Assembly: GCA_903938815.1 (NCBI GenBank)
Contig: CAJAES010000022.1
Coordinates: 1 to 64,000 of the forward strand
DNA: 64,000 nucleotides
From: an uncultured beta proteobacterium
Lineage (GTDB): Bacteria > Pseudomonadota > Gammaproteobacteria > Burkholderiales > Burkholderiaceae_C
Direction: 5' to 3'
Part shown: piece by piece, positions 47,013 through 53,234 of the stretch
Layout: each line of letters begins with the position of its first letter
How positions within the stretch are numbered: the stretch's first letter is position 1
Made by a program: the position numbers and the translations under genes
Notes under the pieces: model-generated
Told to the model about the DNA's origin: nothing
Seen by the model: the letters and a program-made list of their open reading frames with translations, nothing else
Database searches by the model: none

Positions 47013-47989
47013 GGTTCGCCCCGCTGCGCTACCTGTTCCCCGGCTGGTATGCCGTCCCGATGGGCCTGGCCGGGCTGGCGCTGGCCTGGCACCGGGCCGT
47101 GCCGCTGATGGGCGACATGGCCAGTGCGATGGCCCTGCTGGCCGGCGGCCTTGCGGCCGCCAGCTTTGCAGTGCTGCTGGTGGCGACAGCCTTGCGCGGC
47201 TGGTTCCATGCCGATGCCTGGCGCGAGGACCGGCAGCACCCGGTGCGCCACACCTTCGTCGCGACGCTGCCCATCTCCGTGCTGCTGGTGGCCACCGTGG
47301 CCGTGGCACTGTTCGGGCCGCATCCGCTGGCCAACGCGCTCTGGTGGGTCGGCAGCCTGGGGCAGCTCTTCGCGACCGTCTGGGTCCTGAGCCGCTGGTG
47401 GGGCCGCCTGGCCTGGCCGTCGGTGACCCCTGCCCTGTTCATTCCCATCGTCGGCAACGTGATCGCGCCGCTGGCCGGCGTCACCCTGGGTCACGCCGAC
47501 TGGTCAGCGGCGCAGTTCGGCATCGGGCTGCTGTTCTGGCCCGTGGTGCTGGTGCTGGTCATCGTGCGCACGGCCGTGCAGGGGCTGTGGCCCGAGCGGC
47601 TTCGGCCCACCACCTTCATCTTCATGGCGCCGCCGGCCGTCGTGGGCCTGGCGGCACTGCAGCTGGGCGCGCCGCTGGTGCTGGCCTGGATGTGCTGGGG
47701 CATGGCGGTCTTCTGCTTCCTGTGGGTGGGCATGCAGGTGAAGCAGATCGCGGCGCTGCCGGTCTCGCTGCCGCACTGGGGCATGTCGTTCCCGCTCGCC
47801 GCGCTGGCCGCCCTGACGCTGCGGCTGGCCACCCCGGGCTCCCTGCTCTCGGTGCTGGGGCCGGCCCTGCTGGCCTTGACATCGCTGGTGGTGCTGGGGC
47901 TGCTGTTCGCCACCGTGCGCGGCCTGCGCGACGGCAGCCTGCTGGCCCCCGAACCGGTGGCGTCCATCGTGCCCGCAGCAGCGGGCTGA
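47009..47989 (+). CDS. SLAC1/TehA-family anion channel or transporter
   Basis: This 326-residue membrane protein has about ten hydrophobic segments typical of the tellurite-resistance/dicarboxylate (TDT) family, with the N-terminal FPGWYAVPMGLAGLALAW and the RPTTFIFMAPPAVVGLA segment. Family members include the sulfite pump Ssu1, TehA and plant SLAC1. The GTG at 47009 overlaps the osmC stop. As last gene of the operon it may export a small anion such as sulfite; this is inference. Confidence 0.85.
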   Translation: MRFAPLRYLFPGWYAVPMGLAGLALAWHRAVPLMGDMASAMALLAGGLAAASFAVLLVATALRGWFHADAWREDRQHPVRHTFVATLPISVLLVATVAVALFGPHPLANALWWVGSLGQLFATVWVLSRWWGRLAWPSVTPALFIPIVGNVIAPLAGVTLGHADWSAAQFGIGLLFWPVVLVLVIVRTAVQGLWPERLRPTTFIFMAPPAVVGLAALQLGAPLVLAWMCWGMAVFCFLWVGMQVKQIAALPVSLPHWGMSFPLAALAALTLRLATPGSLLSVLGPALLALTSLVVLGLLFATVRGLRDGSLLAPEPVASIVPAAAG

Positions 47990-48042
47990 GAGAGCCTTGC
48001 CCGGCTGCGCGGGCTGGACAGGAGAGCGCCCGGCTGCGCCGT

Positions 48043-50106
48043 CTAGGTGACGACACGCCCGCCGTCGATCACGATCACGCGGTCGGCAGCGGCCACGGTC
48101 TGCGGCCGGTGCGCGATGGCGACGCGCGTCAGGCTGAGGCTTCGCACGGCATCGTTGACGGCCTGCTCGCGTGCCAGGTCCAGCGCGCTCGTGGCCTCGT
48201 CGAGCAGCAGAACCTGCGGCCCGCGGTACAGCGCGCGCGCCAGCAGCACGCGCTGCTTCTGCCCGCCCGACAAGGTGTGGCCGAGGTCGCCCACCAGGCT
48301 GTGCCAGCGCATCGGCATGGCCTCGATCTCGTCGGCCACGGCGGCCAGCCGGGCGCAGGCCGCCACGCGCTCCAGGTCGGGCGAAGGCTCGAAGCCGGCG
48401 ATGTTGTCCGCGATGGAGCCCGCGAACAGCGGCTCGTCCTGCATCACCGCGCCCACCCGCGAGCGCCACTCCCGCAGGCCCACGCCGGCCAGCGGCTGGC
48501 CACCGACGCGGATCTCGCCGCCCGTGGGCTCGTACAGGCCGAGCAGCAGTTTCAGCAAGGTGGACTTGCCGCCGCCTGAAGGCCCGGTGATGGCCACCGA
48601 CTCGCCGGCCTCGATGCGCAGGTGGATGCCCTGCAGCACCTCGGGCTCGCCATCGGCGTAGCGGAAGCTCACGTTCACGAGTTCGATGGCAGGCGGGCCC
48701 GGCGGCAGCGGCACCGGCTCCGCGGGGCCCAGGGTCTCGGGCGGCGTGAGCGCGATGTCGGCCAGCCGCTCGCCCTGCAGGCGCAGCATCCACAGCTCGA
48801 CGCCGCGGTCGATGAGGGTGCTGCAGCGCAGCGCGAACTGTTCCTTGTAGGCCAGGAAGGCGAAGAGCATGCCGAGGGTCAGCTGCCGGTCGAGCACGAG
48901 CAGCGCCCCGAGCCAGATCACGGCCACGCGCTCCAGGCCGAACAGCAGGCGGTGGCCGCTGGCGAAGCCGAGTTCGAGCCGGCGCGCGGCCACGTCGGCA
49001 TTCGTCGCGTCCACCACCAGGCTGGAGAATCGCGCCTGCCGGTCGGGCTCGGCGCCGAAGAGCTTGATGGCGGCCATGCCGCGCAGGGATTCGAGAAAGT
49101 GGCTGGCCTGGCGCGCCTCGTGCACGAGCACTTCTTCGCTGGCACGGCGCAAGGGAAGGTAGCCCCAGGCGCGCAGCGCGGCGTACAAGGCCACCGCGGC
49201 CAGCGCGATGCCGGCCAGCGGCGGGCTGTAGACCAGCATCAGCACCAGCGTCAGCAGCACCAGCAGGCCGTCGAGCAGCGCTTCGACGAAGCTGCCCGTG
49301 AGCGTGCGCTGGATCTGCCGCACCGAGCCGAAGCGTGACCAGATGTCGCCCGCATGGCGCTTCTCGAACCAAGGCAGCGGCAGGCGCAGCAGGTGCGCGA
49401 ACACGTTCGCGAGCCACTGCTGGTTCAGCCCCGCCGAGAGCGCCAGCACCGCCCAGCCCCGCAGCGCGGCGGTCGCGGCCTGGAACAGCACCAGGCCGCC
49501 GAAGCCCAGGCCCAGCACCAGCAGCAGGTCGCGGTCGCCGGTGACGAGCACGTCGTCGACCACCCATTGCAGCAGGAAGGGGTTCAGCAGCACGAAAGCC
49601 TCGAGCACCAGCGCGAGCACGAGGATCTGCGAGAGCGCGCGCTTCAGGCCGCTGACGGGGCCCAGCAACTGGGCTAGCCGCAGGCGCTGGCGTTCGTTGC
49701 GGGGCTGGAAGTCGGGCGTCGGCGTGAGTTCCAGGGCGATGCCGGTGAAATGGGGCGAGGCCTCCTCGAGCGTCATGCGGCGCGCGCCGCTGGCGGGATC
49801 GTGCACCCAGAGATGCCGCCCGCTCACCCGAACCAGCACCACGAAGTGGTTCATGTCCCAGTGCAGGATGCAGGGCGTGCGCAGTTGCTGCAGGTGCGTC
49901 AGGTCGGCGCGCAGCGCGCGCGCCTGCAGCTGCAGCGTGCTCGCCATGCGCACCAGGTCGGGCAGCGTCACGCCCTTGAGCGACAGGGAAAACCGGCGGC
50001 GCAACGCGGGCAGGTCCGTCGCGTGGCCGTGCGCGCCGGCCACCATGGCCAGGCAGGCCAGGCCGCACTCGGCGGCCTCCGTCTGGAGGATCAGCGGTAC
50101 TTTCAC
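48043..50106 (-). CDS. C39-peptidase ABC exporter (bacteriocin/peptide type)
   Basis: This bifunctional 687-residue exporter cleaves double-glycine leaders and pumps the peptide out. The N-terminal C39 peptidase has the triad C14 (TEAAECGLACLAM), H87 (HWDMNHFVVL) and D103 (HDPASG). A six-helix ABC membrane domain follows, then an ATPase with Walker A GPSGGGKST, signature LSGGQKQRVLLARAL and Walker B VLLLDEATSALD. The GTG at 50106 gives the family N-terminus but has no clear Shine-Dalgarno; 12-bp repeats lie directly upstream. The natural substrate is the double-glycine peptide encoded at 51594-51797. Confidence 0.93.
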   Translation of the reverse strand: MKVPLILQTEAAECGLACLAMVAGAHGHATDLPALRRRFSLSLKGVTLPDLVRMASTLQLQARALRADLTHLQQLRTPCILHWDMNHFVVLVRVSGRHLWVHDPASGARRMTLEEASPHFTGIALELTPTPDFQPRNERQRLRLAQLLGPVSGLKRALSQILVLALVLEAFVLLNPFLLQWVVDDVLVTGDRDLLLVLGLGFGGLVLFQAATAALRGWAVLALSAGLNQQWLANVFAHLLRLPLPWFEKRHAGDIWSRFGSVRQIQRTLTGSFVEALLDGLLVLLTLVLMLVYSPPLAGIALAAVALYAALRAWGYLPLRRASEEVLVHEARQASHFLESLRGMAAIKLFGAEPDRQARFSSLVVDATNADVAARRLELGFASGHRLLFGLERVAVIWLGALLVLDRQLTLGMLFAFLAYKEQFALRCSTLIDRGVELWMLRLQGERLADIALTPPETLGPAEPVPLPPGPPAIELVNVSFRYADGEPEVLQGIHLRIEAGESVAITGPSGGGKSTLLKLLLGLYEPTGGEIRVGGQPLAGVGLREWRSRVGAVMQDEPLFAGSIADNIAGFEPSPDLERVAACARLAAVADEIEAMPMRWHSLVGDLGHTLSGGQKQRVLLARALYRGPQVLLLDEATSALDLAREQAVNDAVRSLSLTRVAIAHRPQTVAAADRVIVIDGGRVVT

Positions 50107-50110
50107 CGGA

Positions 50111-50158
50111 GGAAACGCGGGAGAAAACGCGAGAGCAGACGCGGGAGCAGACGCGGGT
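50111..50158. repeat. four 12-bp tandem units upstream of the C39 exporter gene
   Basis: On the plus strand the units are GGAAACGCGGGA, GAAAACGCGAGA, GCAGACGCGGGA and GCAGACGCGGGT. They fill much of the 121-bp gap between the hlyD-type gene and the exporter start and leave it without an obvious ribosome-binding site. Confidence 0.6.
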
Positions 50159-50227
50159 TCACGCGCCGGGTTGGGCGGGGGACCGGGCGCAGGAATCCGG
50201 CAGCGGAGCGTCCAGGGCGGCGTGGCA

Positions 50228-51478
50228 TCACAGGCGCGACGCTACACCGAGCAGCGGCTCGAACACCCACTCGATCAGGCGCCGGCGTTCCAGCATCACG
50301 TCTGCCTGCAGCCGCAGGCCGGCGCCGAGCGGGCGCTCTGCCCACTCGGGCGGCACGGCATCGAGCGCCACGGTGATGCGGAACAGGGGTTCAGCCCCGG
50401 GCGGCTGCACCGGCAGGGGCAGGCTGGCCTGCTCGGCAGCGGCCAGCGGCACGCGGTCGACGCGCAGAACGCGGCCTTCGAGGTGGCCGTAACGGGCATG
50501 CGGGTAGGCCTCGAGACGCAGGCGCACCACCTGCCCGGGGCGCACGAAACCGATGGTCCGGCTGGGCGCGTACAGCTGCGCCTGGAGAGTGGCGCCCGCC
50601 GGCAGCAGGGTGGCCAGCGCGGCCGGCGGCGCCACGCTCTGGCCCGGGCCCGCGAGCAGGCCGTGCACGGTGCCGTCCTGCGGCGCGCGCACCTCGATGC
50701 GCCGCACGGCCTGCAGCTCCGCGCCGTCGCGCGACAGCTCGGCGAGCTGGCTGCCGACCTGCGCGATGGCCGAATCACGCTGCGCCGGCAATGTCGCCCG
50801 CTCGCCTTCGAGTTCGGCGCGTTCCCGGCCCAGCGTGGCCTGCTGGCGGGAGAGCGCCTGCACCTGGGCCTCGAGCGCCAGCATGTCCTCCTGGCGGGCC
50901 TGGACCTGCGCCTCGGAGACATAGGCCTGCGCCTGCAGCGCCTGCAGGCGCTGCAGCGATTGCCGCGCCAGATCGAGACGGCGCGACTGCAAGCCGAGCT
51001 CGGCGGTCATCTGTGAATGCTCGGCAGCCAGCGCCTCGAGCCGCAGCGCCAGAGCGCGGTCGCGTGCGGCGCCGAGGGCGCGCTGCTGTCGCACGACATC
51101 CTCGAGCTGACGGCGCTGGGCGTCGACGGCGCGGTCGACCGTGCCCTGCATGGCGTCGTCGCGCGAGAAGCGGTCTTGTGCGAGCGTGAACAGCAGCTGC
51201 CCGGACCGGACAGCGTCGCCTTCGGCCACGTGGCGCTCGACGACGGTGCCTGCAGCCGCGGGCATGAGCCGGATCAGGCCCTGTTCGGGCGCCAGGACGC
51301 CGGGAACTGCAGCCTTGCGTGTGTAGGACGCCGTGCCCAGGAACGCGCCGACAGCCAACACGGCCACGACCGCGCCGAGGGCCAGCCAGCGCAGGGCAGG
51401 CGGCTGGGCGATCTGGACCCGGCCCAGCCACTGGGACTGGACCGCCTGCACGGCCTCAGCCCGGAACAGACCGCTCAC
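50228..51478 (-). CDS. HlyD-family secretion adaptor for the C39 exporter
   Basis: This 416-residue periplasmic adaptor has one N-terminal membrane segment (about 29-50; WLALGAVVAVLAVGAFLG), a biotinyl-lipoyl half (LAPEQGLIRLMPAAAGTVVERHVAEGDAV), a long coiled-coil hairpin (about 115-240) and the second half (RIEVRAPQDGTVHGLLAGPGQSV). It would bridge the ABC exporter and an outer-membrane TolC-type channel encoded elsewhere. The start is GTG 51478. A 7-codon reading frame (ATG 51499) ends overlapping this GTG and might couple translation. Confidence 0.9.
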   Translation of the reverse strand: MSGLFRAEAVQAVQSQWLGRVQIAQPPALRWLALGAVVAVLAVGAFLGTASYTRKAAVPGVLAPEQGLIRLMPAAAGTVVERHVAEGDAVRSGQLLFTLAQDRFSRDDAMQGTVDRAVDAQRRQLEDVVRQQRALGAARDRALALRLEALAAEHSQMTAELGLQSRRLDLARQSLQRLQALQAQAYVSEAQVQARQEDMLALEAQVQALSRQQATLGRERAELEGERATLPAQRDSAIAQVGSQLAELSRDGAELQAVRRIEVRAPQDGTVHGLLAGPGQSVAPPAALATLLPAGATLQAQLYAPSRTIGFVRPGQVVRLRLEAYPHARYGHLEGRVLRVDRVPLAAAEQASLPLPVQPPGAEPLFRITVALDAVPPEWAERPLGAGLRLQADVMLERRRLIEWVFEPLLGVASRL

Positions 51479-51506
51479 GGATGCTTGGTGTCAGGCATGG
51501 AAGAGG

Positions 51507-51535
51507 AAAAAAAACGGACCGGTATGACCCGGCCC
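51507..51535 (-). terminator. intrinsic terminator between peptide gene and hlyD gene
   Basis: Read on the minus strand, a 7-bp stem GGGCCGG / CCGGTCC (one G-T pair) with a 6-base loop is followed by G and eight T. It lies 59 bp after the peptide stop and 29 bp before the adaptor start. A second hairpin (GGAGCC / GGCTCC) lies at 51548-51566. Partial read-through would give much more peptide than exporter mRNA. Confidence 0.75.
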
Positions 51536-51593
51536 GTCGACACCCACGGAGCCCAGGAAAGGCTCCCTTGGCGTCAATGTACCCAAAGACACA

Positions 51594-51797
51594 TCACCAG
51601 GTGCCTCGGGGCAGAGAAGATTCCCACGTGCCGCGGGGCAGGCCCTCGGTCTCCGACCACGTGCCGCGCGGGAGCCCCTGCACCTCGGACCAGGTGCCGC
51701 GCGGCAGACCGCCGGCGACGGCTTGCAGCATGGAAATGTCCAGTTCCACCGGCCCAGCCGAAAGGGAAGAAACAGGAGAGGCTGTGACTTGTTCCAT
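51594..51797 (-). CDS. double-glycine-leader repeat peptide precursor (four LPRGTW units)
   Basis: This 67-residue precursor has a 30-residue leader ending VELDISMLQAVAGG with hydrophobics at -12 (L), -7 (L) and -4 (V) and Gly-Gly at -2/-1, the recognition pattern of C39 peptidases. The predicted core (31-67) is LPRGTWSEVQG, then LPRGTWSETEG, then LPRGTWESS, then a terminal LPRGTW. GGAG lies eight bases before the ATG. It is encoded between luxR and its export genes. No lanthionine, radical-SAM, YcaO or other maturation gene is nearby. It could be a bacteriocin, a multi-copy pheromone or another secreted signal; I do not recognise the family. Confidence 0.85.
   Translation of the reverse strand: MEQVTASPVSSLSAGPVELDISMLQAVAGGLPRGTWSEVQGLPRGTWSETEGLPRGTWESSLPRGTW
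51597..51707 (-). repeat. four-copy 18-bp coding repeat of the peptide core
   Basis: Codons for LPRGTW occur at 51690-51707, 51657-51674, 51624-51641 and 51597-51614 (spacings 33, 33 and 27 bp). Synonymous differences at several third positions show that the amino-acid motif, not just the DNA, is conserved between copies. Confidence 0.9.
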
Positions 51798-51888
51798 GAT
51801 TTCGCTCCGTCAACGCAACGATGAGTGCCAATTAAGCCGCGCTTTTCGCGCGATTGCATCGATTACAGCAGTGGGGAGCGTCAGCGGG

Positions 51889-51908
51889 AACTGTTATGTC
51901 TTACAGGG
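51889..51908. promoter_or_regulatory. lux-box-like palindrome upstream of the peptide gene
   Basis: AACTGTTATGTCTTACAGGG contains CTG-N10-CAG, the core of LuxR-type sites. It lies about 92 bp upstream of the peptide ATG and would overlap the -35 of a possible promoter with -10 TGTAAT (minus strand, 51877-51872). It also fits CTGT-N8-ACAG, the LexA pattern, so SOS control cannot be excluded. A second CTG-N10-CAG site lies upstream of luxR. Confidence 0.55.
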
Positions 51909-51990
51909 TCGGATAGCGCCGGCGCGACGGAAAGTCGGCGGCGGGGTGCGATGCGAAGCCACGGGCCGAGGCGGCCCGGCGATCACGGGA

Positions 51991-52704
51991 TCAGTGGATC
52001 AGGCCGAGGCGCAGAGCCTTGAGCACTGCCTGATGTTTGTTGACGCAACCCAGCTTGTGCATGGCGTTGTTGACGTGCAGCACCGCGGTGCGCTCGCTGA
52101 TGCCAAGGATCTGACCGACTTCCCAGGCGGTCTTGCCTTCCATGGTCCAGTAAAGGGCCTCGATCTCGCGCGGCGTCAGGGCTGGCCGTTCGGGTTGTTG
52201 CGCGGCGGGCAGCAGCAGACGCATGGCGGCGTCCTGCGCGTGCACTGCAAACAGTTGCAAGTCGGCCACCACGCGTTGCAACTCGGCGACATCGCTGGGC
52301 AGGGGCTGCTCCCGATCGACGCCCATCAGGAAGTGCCGGCCTTCGGGCAGGTGTAGCGCCATTGCGATGCCTGTGGTGAAGCCGAAGTGCGACTGGTGTT
52401 CCCACAAGTCGATGGCCCCGCCCGCGATGTAGGTGCTCTGGTCCCAGATGATGGGAACGCTCTGCCGCTTCAGGTGCTGCATCACGGGGTCGCGCCGGCC
52501 GAGCGCCGGATCGAAGTAGGCCTCGGTGTAGGCCTGGGGCGTGTTATCGACCGTGATGAATTCGCTGACCCCGAGGCCGCGATCGAGCACTGTCGTGGCG
52601 GACACCGTCTCGAAGCCGAGTTGCTGCGTGAAACGCACGACGGCATCGCGGAACTCATCGCGGTTCCGCGCTTCAAGAACAGCCGTGTACCCAGCCGACA
52701 ACAT
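51991..52704 (-). CDS. LuxR-family autoinducer-binding regulator (LuxR solo)
   Basis: This 237-residue regulator has an N-terminal autoinducer-binding domain (about 15-160) and a C-terminal LuxR helix-turn-helix (LTPREIEALYWTMEGKTAWEVGQILGISERTA...HVNNAMHKLG). Compared with TraR, Y63, D72, P73, W87 and G112 are kept, but the TraR W57 position is Tyr (Y59). ATG 52704 is chosen because it places these residues at the usual numbers; a TTG at 52731 is the in-frame alternative. No luxI is in the window. It lies upstream of the peptide gene on the same strand and is its likely regulator. Confidence 0.9.
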   Translation of the reverse strand: MLSAGYTAVLEARNRDEFRDAVVRFTQQLGFETVSATTVLDRGLGVSEFITVDNTPQAYTEAYFDPALGRRDPVMQHLKRQSVPIIWDQSTYIAGGAIDLWEHQSHFGFTTGIAMALHLPEGRHFLMGVDREQPLPSDVAELQRVVADLQLFAVHAQDAAMRLLLPAAQQPERPALTPREIEALYWTMEGKTAWEVGQILGISERTAVLHVNNAMHKLGCVNKHQAVLKALRLGLIH

Positions 52705-52741
52705 TCCTCGATCGTGCTCCACGTGCGTCAACGCACTCTGC

Positions 52742-52779
52742 GGCGGTCCCTGACAAGGTTTACAGCTTTCGGGACCGCC
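52742..52779. promoter_or_regulatory. inverted repeat enclosing a second lux-box-like site
   Basis: A perfect 9-bp inverted repeat, GGCGGTCCC (52742-52750) and GGGACCGCC (52771-52779), encloses 20 bases that, with the last arm base, contain CTG-N10-CAG (52750-52765). It lies in the divergent region between luxR and the 52830 gene. A TATAAC at 52793-52798 is a plausible -10 for the plus-strand gene, with the box just upstream of its -35 position. Confidence 0.5.
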
Positions 52780-52829
52780 CGTGATGACGAAATATAACGG
52801 TCATGCAAGTGACTGAATATGAACGCCCG

Positions 52830-53234
52830 ATGACCGCATCGGCCCGCCCCGCCCCAACCACGCTGGCCCCCTGGGCCTTGACTGCATGGCGGCCCCTATT
52901 GTGTCAAGCAGGAGGCGCGCCGCTGGGCCGGTTCCGGCACCTTGGCACACGAATCACGTTTCCGGGCGACCGGATGGTGCGAACGGCGGGGCAGACCCTG
53001 TGGGGCGGCAGCCTTGACGACGGCGATGCCGGCGTCGCCTGGGACTGGGTGCAAATCTCGCGCGGGGTCGTCACCCTGGCGGACCCGATGTCGGTCGTGA
53101 CCAACCTTCGCCTCGTCGGCGACGAAGGCCTGGTGCTGACCGCACTGCAGTCGGCCGTCTACCTGAACGCGATGGTGCACGAGCTGCCCTGGCAGACCGA
53201 GGTCGAGCGCGCGCTGCGCGGCGCGCCGAACTGA
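52830..53234 (+). CDS. hypothetical protein, divergent from luxR
   Basis: This 134-residue protein (143 from an in-frame ATG at 52803) is not recognised. It has no signal peptide or membrane segment. It is mostly beta-like (GRFRHLGTRITFPGDRMVRTAGQTLWGG, DWVQISRGVVTLADPMSVVTNLRLV) with a short helical C-terminus. It is divergent from luxR and close to the second lux-box-like site, so it may be co-regulated with the peptide system. Its TGA abuts the stop of the convergent permease gene in TGATCA. Confidence 0.6.
   Translation: MTASARPAPTTLAPWALTAWRPLLCQAGGAPLGRFRHLGTRITFPGDRMVRTAGQTLWGGSLDDGDAGVAWDWVQISRGVVTLADPMSVVTNLRLVGDEGLVLTALQSAVYLNAMVHELPWQTEVERALRGAPN

Noticed and set aside
51594..51797. 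Lanthipeptide, lasso peptide or radical-SAM RiPP precursor
   Set aside because: No LanM/LanB, B/C lasso proteins, YcaO or radical-SAM gene lies nearby, and the core has no Cys. Only leader cleavage and export are supported.
51491..51859. 122-codon minus-strand frame overlapping the repeat-peptide gene
   Set aside because: It has no ribosome-binding site, no leader and runs through the terminator hairpin. The 67-codon frame has a Shine-Dalgarno, a Gly-Gly leader and selected repeats.
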